A stretch of 64,000 nucleotides of DNA from Hericium rajendrae (lineage: Eukaryota > Basidiomycota > Agaricomycetes > Russulales > Hericiaceae): positions 2,418,001-2,482,000 of the forward strand of contig CM065883.1 of the NCBI GenBank assembly GCA_033439255.1. Reading direction: 5' to 3'. Position 1 is the stretch's first letter. Every line of letters starts with the position of its first letter. Both the position numbers and the translations under genes were made by a program. The notes beneath the pieces are model-generated. The model saw only the letters and a program-made list of their open reading frames with translations. It did not search any database and was not told the origin of the DNA. Positions 23,644-35,665 of this stretch are shown in pieces.

Positions 23644-24194
23644 CTAAACCATAAGCTTGTCGATGGCCTTCTTCACAGACTGGATTTGGCTCTGCAGCTC
23701 GCGTTGCTCGTTTGTCGTCACGCTCGCAGCGATAACGGGCCTCGTCACTCCGCACGCGCGTCCCAACGCCGCCTTTGACTCCACGAAGATGTACGGCACG
23801 TTCTGTGCAGTGTGATGTCAGTATTACTACCGTGGCGAGAAGGATATTCGAGACATACCTTCTCTTCGCATAGAAGCGGGAGATGGAGCAGGATCTCCAG
23901 GGGCTCCGTGTCGGCGGTCAGAATGATGAACTCGGCGATGCCGCGGTTCAAGGTCTTGGTCGCTGCACAGATACAATTCTCAGTGAATTCGTCCGCATAT
24001 CAACGCATTGGACGCACCTTCATTGGCGCCCTTTTTAAGCTGCTTGTACGTAGATGCCTGCTGAACAAGGTCCAGAATCTGGGAGCACTCCCGTCAGTCG
24101 CTAATAAGGTCAGAGGGCCGACCGGGCTCACCTGGTTGTTCAGCTCGGGGGGCGCGAGAGGCCAGGCTTTGCCGCGCGTGTTGGGGTCCGACAT
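23644..24194 (-). CDS. SNU13: SNU13 (15.5K) RNA-binding protein of U4 snRNP and box C/D snoRNPs
   Basis: Four exons at about 24132-24194, 24018-24078, 23859-23962 and 23644-23802 give 128 residues, the length of the human protein. Sequence blocks [61 protein letters not shown] and [16 protein letters not shown] identify the L7Ae/NHP2 family and the SNU13 branch. It binds kink-turn RNA in the U4 5' stem-loop and in C/D snoRNAs. Intact. Confidence 0.96.
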
Positions 24195-24593
24195 GGTGTT
24201 ATGTAGTAGTTAAAGTGACCTCACGAATATGATCCTTGGTCGTGGTATGTTCAAGGCAGTCGCATATAATGCAGTCTGCTATGTAGAGTCGAAGTAAAAA
24301 GCACGAAAATTTGCAGGCGCGCCGACATGTCGGCCGGAGTTCAAGCTCCGTCACGCCGATGACCTGGCTTCACCACTTCGGACTGAGAAGCAGTCCTTCC
24401 TTGCTCTACAATTTGCACATTCAACTCACCCATGCCTACAAAGAGCCTTCTTATATAGTTAGTTGTTTAAGAAAAGATTAAAAGCTAAATTGATTATATG
24501 TTACAGGTAAAAATCACACTGCACATTAACTAAATTAAAACTAATGTTTGATAATACACTTCTCTCTAAAATGGCATTATTCTTGTTCAAGCC
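24195..24593. other. Intergenic upstream of SNU13
   Basis: Holds the SNU13 promoter and the 3' flank of the NLR gene. The base composition turns A+T-rich from about 24,450 on, before the NLR stop codon is reached. No gene or repeat seen. Confidence 0.45.
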
Positions 24594-27500
24594 TTAACAA
24601 GTCACAAGTGTAATATAACATTTGCATGTATTTGTTAGCTCATATAACTCTACTGCCTTTTTCAAATATTGCTGTGCTGCATCAAGATCATCCATTTGTA
24701 TACTCAATTGAACTAAATCATCATAATCTGAAGCCTGTGAATTGATACTATGAATTTGCTCATGCAATCTTAGTGCATCTAAGAAGTACTGTTTTGCTTT
24801 GCTAAGCTGATTTTGCTTCATAGCTAGTTGGCCAAACATTTTTAATACATTAGCTTCACCATAAACAAAATGAGCTTCTTGAGAAAGTAAAAGAGCCATC
24901 TCAAAATAATATGTGGCTTCATCAAATTGACCTAGAATCACACTCAATTTGCCTAGATCTGTGAGATCAGTGGCTTGTCCAAGATTATCTTTGCCATCTT
25001 GATGTAGTATTAATGCCCTCTGCCAAGTTTGTTTTGCAGCATAAAGCTGATTCTGAATTCTATGCAATACATCTAAATCTTGCAAAGCATATCCTTGGCC
25101 TATTTTGTATTCCACTTGATGATATAGTCTCAAAGCCTCTTCAATATTTTCTTTTGCTATATGAAGCTGATCCCATCTTATATACAATCTTCCAAGCATT
25201 AGCAAACTCTCAGCCTGTCCTATAATATTCTGAGTATGATGAGATATTATTACTGCATCCTCAAGATATTGCTTTGCTATATCAAATTGATAAACTAGTG
25301 TAAGTTCATATAAAAAGCTTAGAGATTGCAAAGCAATAATCTGATATCTAGGCTTATCAATCTGATTAGAGATTGTCAAAACTTTTTCAAAGTGCTGTTG
25401 TGCTATATCACTCTGATTCAGGAATATATTCAATTTTCCTAGTATCAAATGAGTTTCTACCTGACCAAACAAATCTTGAGCCCATTGATACATTATTAGA
25501 GCATCCTCAAGGTACTGCTCTGCTATGGCAAAATTATTCAGTTTCATATTTAGTTGTCCTAAATATCGTATAGCATTGGTCTGCTCATAAAGATCTTGAT
25601 CTTCACAGCTTAGTCTCAAAGTCTCATCAATATATTGTTTTGCCATGTCAAGCTGATGTTGTTTTATATATAAATCACCAAGTCTTAACAAAACAGTAGT
25701 TAAACAATAGCCTAAGCTTTTTGTCTGATTATGTTGAAATAATCTCATTGACTTTTCATAGTACTGCTTTGCTACTTCTATCTGTTTAATGCTAACATGC
25801 AAATCACCTTGACATAGCAAGATACAAGCTTGACCTTCATTATCTTGAATTGAACGAAACAATCTTAAAGCTGTCTCAAAATGATATGTAGCTGCCTGAG
25901 ATTGAAATTGTTCTGCAAAATATGAGCCTATATTCTCATGAATAAGTGCTTGCAATTTGACATTATGTGATTGAGTAGCCAAATTTATTGCTTTTGATAA
26001 CATTTCTTGAACATCATCTATATTTTCAAATTCTAATCTGAGTATTGCACATTTATAAAGATAAAAACACTGCATAGATATATCTAACTCTGAAAAAAAT
26101 ACTGCACATCTTAATAATAATTCTGTTTCATTTTTTCCTTGCATAGAAACAGAAGAAACATATCCAATGATAGAATTTATTATATCAGTTTTTTTTGGAC
26201 TCAAATAAAGATAATGTTCTAACAATTCTCTTGAATTGTTCTTATTAAATTTAATAAAAGGGTTTTTTTCCATTGTATTTTTTTCCATCCTATAACATCC
26301 TTTCCACCAGCCATTAAGATGGACTTCAAGATTCTTGTGACCTTGTGAACTTATCTTTTGAAGTGGATAATGTTTTCTCATATAAAGAAGAATAGGAGAT
26401 AGCAGTTTGAAGGTCTTGGCACCAGTTGAAATCAAAGAGCAATTTTTCAAATTATGCAAAGATCCAGTAATTGAATTCTCAAAGTTCAATATGTCTTGAA
26501 TTTTTTCCACATCAGCCTCATCTATACCCTCAGGCATCATAGATAAGACACTGAGAATTGCCAAACATTTAGGATCATTTTGTATTCTAGGACTCTTCAG
26601 AGATAGCTGAATAGAATATTCAACACTAGACAATCTGCTATGCTGATCTTGCTGACGAGTTAGAAGTTTCAAATGATCTGTAGCCCACTGTTTCCAAACT
26701 CTCTCTGATGTGCTTGTTTTAGTATAATGAGCAAGCAGAGTCAGAGCCAAGGGAATGCCATACACAGCTTTCACAAGATTGTAAGCATGCTCATCATCAT
26801 AATGTGAAATATCATAGAAGATTTGAAGAGCAGCATCCAAATCCAAAGGTGTAATTGGTGGCAAATCAATTGTCCATGATACATTCCATGGATGCTCTTC
26901 ACCTCTCATTGTGATCAGAAGATGGACAGAAGTAATCGCAGCCAGCTTCGGCAGAAAGTTCTCTATCTGACTGCTCTGAGCTTCCCAAGGTGTCTCAAAA
27001 TTATCCAGACACAGAATAGCCTTGCCCAGATTTCTGATAGCATCAAGAACCTTTGATTCATCGAGACTTTGATCTGCATCTGAAGAAACATCCAACATCT
27101 GTGCAATAGCCATAACAAGGGCATCTCGTGTTTCAATCGCATCACAGGCCAGAAAATAGCATGCATCTTTATAGCTCTCTTGGATATCATCGTCATGCAA
27201 CACCGATAGAGCAATAGAGATCTTTCCGATGCCCCCAGGACCCAGAAGTACAGCTCTGGCCGGAGGCCCATGCAAGATAGCAGCGACAAGTTCAGCAATA
27301 ATGTCATCACGGCCATGCATGATCTGCGGTTTTGCGGGTAGAGCGTATCGGACCCTGTCAGAAATATTTAGTATTAATTTATAGACCGCATTCATACATT
27401 GACAAACCTAGTGGGTCGGTCCAAAACACGGCCACGGACAAGACTTTGGAGAAGCCGATTGTTTGCAAGACCGACTCGAGTCTGATCAACGTTCATCAGA

Positions 27501-28177
27501 AACCTGCAACCTGTCGCCCGGATGATGCAGCTCACATTGAAAAAGACAAGCTCTGCACGGACTTGCTCCTTGCACGCGTCGACGACAGCTCGCAGCTCAC
27601 GACGCTGGAGCGCCATGCGGATGCGCTCCCTCGTTCGCGTCCCGCAACAACGAGACAGGGCTCTCGCCACACTTTCGAGCACCCTGTTGCGAACAGCGTG
27701 TCAGCCTGCACCAGGAGGTTCATCGTCAGCAAGATTGACCCACTTCTCGAGACCACGCAGATGGGCCTTGATGTCCTCCGACAGTGGCAAATCTGTCGGG
27801 GCAGAACCTGCGTATTCATCAACGATCTTGTGGATGCCCTGGATATCGCGCATGACCTCCGCCCACTTATCGCGGCACGCGGTTACCTCCTATAGCGGTG
27901 TGCCATTTAGTCCGGGAAAATGAAGGCGACCGTACGACGAACTCACGTCTTTGATCTTGAGAATCTCGAGCATGATGCCCGCGATGATACCCACATAGGG
28001 CGCATTCTGGATCATCATGCCCGCATCCTTGATCAGGCTGAGGACAGTTTCGACACTAGACGTGCTGAGGTTTCTGGTACAAGTTAGAAGGCCGCCGTTG
28101 GGTTCACTAGCAGGATCGTTGCTCGAAGCAGGTTGGTCATCAACTCGCTCGGAGGCCAAAGTAGCACCTGAAGACAT
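24594..28177 (-). CDS. NLR-type receptor: N-terminal helical domain, NB-ARC, TPR repeats
   Basis: Four exons at about 27947-28177, 27744-27889, 27408-27683 and 24594-27354 join in frame to 1137 residues. Residues 1-210 form a helical N-terminal domain (VLSLIKDAGMMIQNAPYVGIIAGI; AVVDACKEQVRAELV), of the adaptor/HeLo-like kind found in agaricomycete NLRs; this is inference. The NB-ARC follows: P-loop LLGPGGIGKISIALSVL, Walker B KAILCLDNFETPWE, then YGIPLALTLLAHY. The Thr/Ser usual after the P-loop Lys is Ile. From about residue 590 there are ten or so TPR-like repeats of about 40 residues (AKQYLEDAL, AKQYFLDALRL). Such proteins sense non-self or symbionts and trigger cell death. The last exon is markedly A+T-rich against normal composition in exons 1-3. 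No stop or shift. Confidence 0.88.
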
Positions 28178-28690
28178 GGTGAGTTCAAGTTGTTTCCAGT
28201 GGCGGAGAGTCTAGGATAGGTTCGCTGGTGATTGGCGATCGCTGTTTGCAAGACGCGGTTCACATTCCAGGAGGACGTGTGGCGTACCAGACAGGCGACA
28301 ATTGGATCGTTCACCATCGAAGCAACCCCACCAAACGTACGTAATATTAGGATCTGCTGAAGTTCAAACGCTGCCGCGAGCTCAAGCGCTCATCTTTAGT
28401 CGTTCCTGACGCACGAAGGTTTAATAAGTCAAGTATCTACTCTGCCTCTGGGAGCCTACTGACATTTAGCTCTGATTGAAGGAAGACACAGAGCAGTGTG
28501 GCACTGTCCTCGAACTACGTGTCCGGTTCCATGTTAGGCACTTACCACATCTTACTTACTGCTGTTGTGCGTCAACTGCAAACACCGCTTTCGCCAGATC
28601 TCTGAATATACATTGCAGTACTACAGCAGCTGTGCCTCCTCCACCAAAGGCCCAAAAACAGTGAATCGAGAAAGAGAACAGAAAGGCACT
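28178..28690. other. Upstream region of the NLR gene
   Basis: Bases about 28,610-28,690, read on the minus strand, match 33,660-33,740 on the plus strand ('AGTGCCTTTCT', 'CTCTTTCTCGATTCACTG', 'TGGTGGAGGAGGCAC'), so the promoter region was copied with the gene into the relic downstream of EMG1. Confidence 0.6.
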
Positions 28691-29337
28691 ATGCCCACTT
28701 ACCGAACAGGCCTCCCGACGGGAGCCGCATAGCCAGCAGCGAAGGCCCGCACGAGCTCGCCAACACACCTCTCAAACGCTCCATAAACACCCATCGCAGT
28801 GGTGGCCAACCTCTGATCCCCGGCCCACACGCCCGATGCACCCGCAACATCATCAGAGCAGCCCCACGGGATACCGCCATGGAGGCACGGCAACGGCACG
28901 TCCGCCCCTGCCCCTCGACGCACGCAGGGCGACGACACGGGCCGCGTCCGGCTCAGCCTCAGTAAGCGACATGCAGCGAAACAGGATCTGCAGCGCCCGG
29001 GGCGCTCGACTTCCAGCAGGCCCACCGCGATCCGCAGGTCCGCCCCGTCGTCCCGGCGCAACCAGCACACGACGCCGATCCGCCATCCGCCCCACGCGGC
29101 GAGGAAGGACATCTTTGCGAGCGGGGCTGCGTACTAGTAGGCCATGTGGACCAGCGAGGGCGGCGCGTGCAGGGGCAGCCGAATGGGATAGGACGAAGAA
29201 CCCGCGCCGCGGCGAACGCACGATGACCGCGCAGTGCGTGTGATGGTGAGCGCCAGGGCACGATGCGCACGAACGCATCGAGAGGTCGGCAGTGCCAGGG
29301 ATGTGCCAGTCGGAGACTGGGTCTCGCAAAGCCTCAA
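28691..29337 (-). other. Possible coding region of unknown function
   Basis: A GC-rich stretch open in more than one frame on both strands. On the minus strand one frame ends with YGAFERCVGELVRAFAAGYAAPVG just before a good splice donor (GTAAGT at about 28,699). A related piece, GASGVWGREGLLG, occurs at about 33,620 ahead of the first NLR relic. This suggests a real exon upstream of the NLR, but the frame cannot be settled and no domain is recognised. It may be chance. Confidence 0.25.
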
Positions 29338-31748
29338 AGCCTGAGACTACAGCCGGAGACCACGCGTTTTAAGACCGAGACTTAGTGGAGTTTCCGGGTC
29401 CCTTCAAGCACTGAGGGCGATTTTGCGACGTGGACTGCCCAAGGCCACACAAAAGCAGAAAGAAAGAATCATGTTGACGGCAAGCTGAGTACATGGGTTT
29501 TCACGGTTGCGCATACGGACGAAATGGGGCCAGCACTGTACTTCCCATGTACCTCTGTTGCCCAGGGAGGCTCGACTCGCGTAAACTGCCTGGCTGTGCG
29601 GTCGATTTTGCTTCGTGCCTCCGCGGAAGCATCCATGACGTTTCGCATCGCCTAACGCGAGGAAACAGGACTCCTCCGGGTACCGTAGAAAGCCTCCAGT
29701 CGAAAAGAGCCTGACTAGTCGTGCAGATGTTCTCATCGTCTGGTCTCCAACTTGAGACTCGAGACTTAAGGATGCCCATCTCTGGGCAGTGCTGTCCAGC
29801 TCGCGGCGGTTGGTTCTGGAGGTAGAACGAAGCTGCGCCATGTCCAAGTGGACGACGAGGTTGCGATCGTGATAGAATTGGCGCGGCGTGTGAGAATGGA
29901 AGCGCTGCAGACGAGCAAGCCCGCTGGAGCCAAACGCTCTCGGTAAACGGCACCGGCCATCACCTAGGTTCTCTAGAAGTAGAACATAGCAGAGCGAGAC
30001 TAGCGCGTCTCCAACTCGAAGGAGGGCCTATGCGGTTCAAAGCCCCGGCATAGATCTCCGTCCATAGCGCAACAGCCAGTCGCCGATGGCCGCATCTCCG
30101 AAATCGGCAGACGTGGAATACATAAATCCAGCGGAACGAATTATGTCTGCAAACGAAACCGGATATTCTCTCCATTGAATGGAGGATAAATGCAGGATAG
30201 GATCCTGAAGTTGGACGAAAGAAGCTCTGGCGGGGCGCGGGACCGTCGAGTGACGTTGCCAACGGTATATACCAGCAGTTGCACACCCAGAACCCTGGAT
30301 ACTGTTGATCCTGCCGTCAAATAATCGATGCGCATATGGCAGGGACTCAAAACAGCGAGCTGAACAATGCTGGCGTCAATATCTCGTCAACCAATAGAGC
30401 TGATTCCCATTTATTCTAGAAGACCGCGTACGGACGAGCAGCAGCAATGGCACGGGCGAAAGTGGGCTCGGCGCAGTATTTGGACTTGAATAGATCGAAA
30501 GAAACGGTCGGCCCGCATTGCCTCGGTGTCGACCAGACATCTCATCTGCGTGCCGACTTGTCAGAACTTACATAGATGATAGATGACGTGATGGAGCAGA
30601 CCTACTAGTACAAGTAGCAGCCTCACACTCGAAACAACCCATGCTCGAAACGGCTCTCACACTTAGACAACTTGAAAGTGAGGCCGATGCCCGTCGGCAG
30701 TGAGCAGCGGCTGAATTCCATGAAAGCCCGGGGCGACTGCGCGGACTCGGGATTTGCTTCCGCAGCCAAGTTGCAGATCTGTGGCGATGCAACTTCGATG
30801 AACGGGACGGACATGAAGTGCGAATCTCCAGGCAGTACAATGCGGGGCCGGCGAGTGAGCGGAGAACCTGGCCAAAAGGCGGAATCGCGTCGGCGTTGAC
30901 TGAAGACGGATGGTAACGTGCAAAGCTGGCGGCGTCATGTCGATGACTGGACCCAGCGATGACTGGGAGGAGTGACACGGCCCCCTCGCGTTCTACCACT
31001 GGCTCGCAGATACCCATGGAGGGGTGGCGAGCTGCCATCAGACGTTCATATGTACGCTGACGTTGCGTTCCCGTCACGATACACGCCATGGGACATAATG
31101 TTCCTCAGGAGGATGCCTCGCCGGGCGATACATCGATATGCATGCCGTGTAAACGTGCGTCTTTTGGGCTTCGAGGTCGGATCAGCCGACTGCGAGAGGC
31201 AGGGCGGCGTGCAGGAGAAGGACTTCTGGAGCAATTTTGCCGCCTGCTGGATCGATGGAAGGTCGCCGTCGGCTGGCGCGGCGGATGCATCGACGTATTC
31301 GGCTCGGTGCACGGGGATGGCATGGTGCGGTGCAATGCAGAATGTTGGGATGACAGACAGCGGGGATAGCGGGGTCGGATGCGAGCAGGGGTTGCATTGA
31401 GACCGGGGCCGGGTTGAAGAGGATGATCGGGAGGCGGAGGCGGGGGAGCAGTACGCACGCGCAGTACTTGTTTCGTGCCAGACTATATTGGATGGGTCGG
31501 CGGAGCGATCTAAGTCCTCGCTGCGGGTGGGTGCTCGGGTGGCGGAGCAAGGAAATGGTCGCAACTCGGCCAGTACGTGGGCGGGAGGACTACGCGCTGA
31601 CGTAAATAGATAATGAATGGGCGTGGGAACATGCGCCGACCGATTTACTTTTCTGCAACGCGCGATCTCTGCTTCAGAGTCTTCCCATCGCTCTCACCCC
31701 GCACATCCAAAAAGTACGCCTGCCCGCCCGCCCGCTCTTCTTTACGCC
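29338..31748. other. Long intergenic region upstream of EMG1
   Basis: I find no supported gene, transposon end or RNA gene in these 2.4 kb. Several open frames of 60-170 codons overlap on both strands and have no domain, no consistent introns and biased composition. The last 140 bases are the EMG1 leader. Confidence 0.45.
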
Positions 31749-33074
31749 ATGGCCGCCGTCGAAACCGTCGCACCCACCGTTATCCCCGCTCCCCACGCTT
31801 CTGCCGATCTATCGCGGCGCCGCCGACACTCCGGCTCTGCGACCACTCTACCTCCTGCACTCGCCGTCCTCCATCCACACGCACGTCTCGGCCTCGAGCC
31901 CGTCGCCCGCCCAAAATCCACACCAGTCGATGAGCGCGAGCCCCAGCGCCGGCGTGTGCACGAGAGCGAGAGCAGCGAGGACACCAGCAGCGAGGACGGC
32001 GACATGTCCATCGACGGCGAGCCCCGCAACGAGGTCAAGATCCTAGTCCGCGGCGGCGCCCCCCGCACCGTCACCGCCGACACGCCCCCCGCCGCGCGCC
32101 CCACGCGCCCGCTCCCCATCTCCTCCAAGGGCCGCCCACAGAACCAGCAGGGCGCAGAGCAGGACATGACCCCGAACCAGCTGCCGAGCCAGAACCCGAC
32201 CATGCTCCCCGTGCAGGCGCACGTCCCGCGCGGGCCCGCCGCGGGCGCGCAGCGCCGCCTCTTCGTCGTCCTCGAGCAGGCGTGCCTCGAGGCGTACAAG
32301 GTCGGCACCGTCGGCGGCGGCGGCAAGCGCGGGAAGGAGGGCGAGGCCAAGTACGCGCTGCTCAACTGCGACGACCACCAGGGCATCCTCGCCAAGACCG
32401 GCCGCGACATCGCCGACGCGCGCCCGGACATCACGCACCAGTGCCTGCTCACGCTCCTCGACTCGCCGCTCAACAAGGCCGGCCTGCTGCAGGTCTACAT
32501 CCACACCGCGAAGAACACGCTCATCGAGGTCAACCCCCACGTGCGCATCCCCCGGACGTTCAAGCGCTTCAGCGGACTCATGGGTGCGCTATCCTGCTTT
32601 CTAATGCGCGTGCGACCCACCTAACCGCGACCCAGTGCAACTCCTGCACAAGCTCTCCATCCGCGGCGTCAACGGCCCGGAGAAGCTCCTCAAGGTCATC
32701 AAGGTGCGTTAACCCCATATACACGCACCCTCCGAGCGAGTCACTCACGCGCCCCAGAACCCGATCACCGACCACCTCCCCCCGAACACGCACAAGCTCA
32801 CGCTCTCGGGCGACGCGCAGACCGTGCGCCTCTCGCAGTACCTCCCGACGCTCCCGCCGACGCACAACATCGCCGTCTTCGTCGGCGCGATGGCGCGCGG
32901 CCGCGACGACTTTGCGGACCACCTCGTCGACGAGAAGATCTCCATCAGCGACTACAAGCTCAGCGCCAGCGTCGCCTGCGGCAAGGTGCGCCCCTCCCCT
33001 CCTCCTTCCCCTCCCAGCTGACTGACGAGCACCAGTTCTGCTGCGCGCTCGAAGAGCTCTGGGACATCGTCTGA
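31749..33074 (+). CDS. EMG1: Ribosomal RNA small subunit methyltransferase NEP1
   Basis: Four exons at about 31749-32583, 32636-32703, 32758-32985 and 33036-33074 give 389 residues. The C-terminal 230 are the EMG1/NEP1 SPOUT domain: [110 protein letters not shown] and [16 protein letters not shown]. The enzyme methylates the N1 of a pseudouridine in 18S rRNA during ribosome assembly in the nucleolus. The first 150 residues are a Pro/Arg/Ser-rich extension not present in yeast. Start at 31749 has a CCATGG context; an upstream in-frame start at 31617 seems less likely. Intact, on the strand opposite to the NLR gene. Confidence 0.95.
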
Positions 33075-33765
33075 GCGCGCAGGCCGCATGTGTATTTATA
33101 CGAGAACACCGCCAGAACCCAAAACCCACGAACGCCGTTTGTGCTGTGACATTACGTGTATTACCCGGCCTACGACCCGCACCTCATCTCACCTCATCTC
33201 ATCTCACCCATCTACATACATCTACCAATCTGTTCTCGTACGCCCGGTTGTATGACTCCCGTTCCTGCTACCCGTCTGGTTCTTGCGTGCATTTCAACCT
33301 GCGCACTGACTTACTTATCTCCGCACTCACCCACTCCTCACCACCCCTCCGCATTCGCACTTGACCGTGCGTCTGCCCCGCTGCATTACTGCTCCTACGC
33401 ACGCCCGCGCTACGCTACGACTACCCAGGGCCGCGCCCGCGCTAACATACCGTACCTATTCGTACGCACGCGTACCATACTGACACAATTCGATTTGACG
33501 AAGGCGGCCGCGCAACTCAACTTGCGCCCCGCTTTGATTTGGAGCTTGTGTGTGCTGGTGTGCGTGTGAGGCTCAGGACATGCGGTGCTCCGTGGGGTGG
33601 TTGATGTCTGACCAGGCCCCTGCTGGTGCGTCGGGTGTGTGGGGCCGGGAGGGCCTGCTCGGTAGGTGGGCACAGTGCCTTTCTATCTCTTTCTCGATTC
33701 ACTGGTGTGCTTGGTGGAGGAGGCACGGCTGCAGTACGTATCCGCCACTGGAAACTACTCGACTC
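33075..33765. other. EMG1 3' flank and copied NLR upstream region
   Basis: Bases about 33,560-33,765 resemble, in inverted orientation, the region 28,600-28,900 upstream of the NLR gene. The first half is EMG1 3' flank with short repeats of 'CTCATCTCAC' near 33,184-33,210. Confidence 0.6.
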
Positions 33766-34680
33766 CACTATGCCTTCAGACGCCACTTCGGCCTCGCGAG
33801 TTCACGACCGGCCTGCGCCGAGCAACGATCCTCCTAGTGAACTCGACGGCGACGATTTAACTCGTACCAGAAACCTCAGCGCGTCCAGTGGGGTGATCAG
33901 GGATGCGAGTGCGCCTGATCCAAAACAGCTTCATCGCGGGTATTATTCGAGATCCTCAAGGCCAAAAGACGTGCGTTCGTCCGCTGTCGCCTTCATTTTC
34001 GCGGACGTAATGGCGCACCTCTGCAGGAGGTGACCACATGCCGCGATAAGTGGGTGGAAGTCATGCGCGATGTCCAGGTGACCGAGTCTCTCGAACACAA
34101 ATTGCGGACGAGTCGAGTATTGTGTAGAGAATATTCATGGCATCCAGAAGATCTCTGACGAATACCCAAGTTCTGCTCCGACAGATGTAATGCTGTCAGA
34201 GGACATCAAGGCCCATCTGTGTGGTCTCGAGAGGTGGGTCGGTATTGCTGATGATGGCGATGTGCTTCCTGGTGCAAATGCTGACGCGCTGTGCGCAGCA
34301 GGGCGCCCGAAAGAGTGGTGAGAGCTCTCTCGCGCTGTTGCGGAACGCGGACGAGGGGGCGCATCCGCATGGCGCTCCAGCTGCGAGCTGTTGTCGATGC
34401 GTGCAAGGAGCAAGTCCGTGCAGAGCTTGTCTTCTTCAACGTGGGCCGCACCGTCCGGGCGACAGGTTACACGTTCCTGTTAGAAGTTGATCAGACTTGA
34501 GTTGGTCTTGCGAACAATCGGCTTCTCCAAAGTCTGGTCCACGGCCATGTTTCGGACCGACCCACTAGGCTTGTCAACATATGAACGTGATCTATGAATT
34601 GATACTCAAGATTTCTGACAGGATCCGATACGCTCTACCTGCAAAACCGCAGATCATGCATGGCCGTGATGGAACACAGG
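33766..34680 (+). pseudogene. Broken copy of the NLR N-terminal half (relic 1)
   Basis: Begins MPSDATSASRVHDRPAPSNDP, aligned with MSSGATLASERVDDQPASSNDP of the intact NLR. Later parts match: VVRALSRCCGTRTRGRIRMALQ, LRAVVDACKEQVRAELVFFNVG, VGLANNRLLQSLVHGHV and ISDRIRYALPAKPQIMHGRD. Part of exon 1 is missing, a stop lies after EVDQT, and the match ends soon after HGRD without the P-loop. It is in the opposite orientation to the intact gene, with EMG1 between them. Confidence 0.85.
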
Positions 34681-34779
34681 TCCGCTTGCAACAAGGTAGG
34701 GTGCCTTCAGGCGCGACTCCAGATTTGCGCAATGACCTGTCTGCTCGTGTCGACGGTCCTCCTAGGGCACCTAATGCGG

Positions 34780-35665
34780 CCTTCTGACCTATACCGAAAA
34801 CCTCAGCGCGTCCAGTGCAAGGGTGATCAAGGATGCAAGCGCGCTGATCCAGGACGCGCCATACGGCTTCATGCTCGGCATCCTCAAGGTCAAAGACATG
34901 CGTTCGTCCTGCGGTCGCTTCCATTTTCCCGGACGGAATGGCATACCGCTGGAGGTGACCGCGTCGCGACAAAATAGGCGGGAGTCATGCGCGATATCCA
35001 GGGCATTCTGACGAATATGCAGGTGCTGCCGCGACAGATATGAACTGTCGGAGGACATCAAGGCCCATCTGCGTGGTCTCGAGAGGTGGGTTCTTCTCGC
35101 TAACGATGAGCTTCCTGGTGCAATGGCTGACACACTGTTCGCCACAGGGTGCTCGGAAGTGTGGGGATAGCCCTGTCTCACTGTTGCGGAACACGGACGA
35201 GGGGGCGCGTCCGCATGGCGCTCCAGCTGCGAGCTGTTGTCGATGCGTGCAAGGAGCAAGTCCGTGCAGAGCTTGTCTTCAACGTGAGCTGCACCGTCCG
35301 GATGACAGGTTACACGTTCCTGATAGAAGTTGATCAGACTCGAGTTGGTCTTGCAAACAATCAACTTCTTCAAAGTCTGGTCCACGGCCATGTTTCGGAC
35401 CGACCCATTAGGTCTGTCAACGTATGAACGTGGTCTATGAATTGATACTCAAGATTTCTGACAGGATCCGATACGCTCTACTTGGAAAACCGCAGATCAT
35501 GCACAGCCGTGAGAAAATTATTGCTGGACTTGTTGCATCTTCTTGCCTCCGGCCATAACTGCACTCTTGGGTCCTGGGGGCATCGGAAAGACCTGTATTG
35601 CTCTGTCAGTGCTGCATCATGGTGATGTTCAAGAGAGCTATAAAGATACATGCTATTTTCAAATT
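34780..35665 (+). pseudogene. Broken copy of the NLR N-terminal half (relic 2)
   Basis: A second tandem copy: SARVIKDASALIQDAPYG, then CGTRTRGRVRMALQLRAVVDACKEQ, then VGLANNQLLQSLVHGHVSDRP, then ISDRIRYALLGKPQIMHSREKIIAGLV, and a P-loop region ALLGPGGIGKTCIALSVLHH. Here the P-loop has the normal Thr after Lys. The copy stops after ESYKDTCYF near 35,665. Frames change several times. It is closer to relic 1 than to the intact gene, so relics 1 and 2 likely arose by tandem copying after an inverted duplication. Confidence 0.85.

Noticed and set aside
28836-31564. Many open frames of 100-170 codons on both strands
   Set aside because: They overlap each other, show Arg/Ala/Pro-rich translations typical of GC-rich non-coding DNA and have no consistent splice structure. 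Only the stretch ending near 28,699 was kept as a weak possibility.
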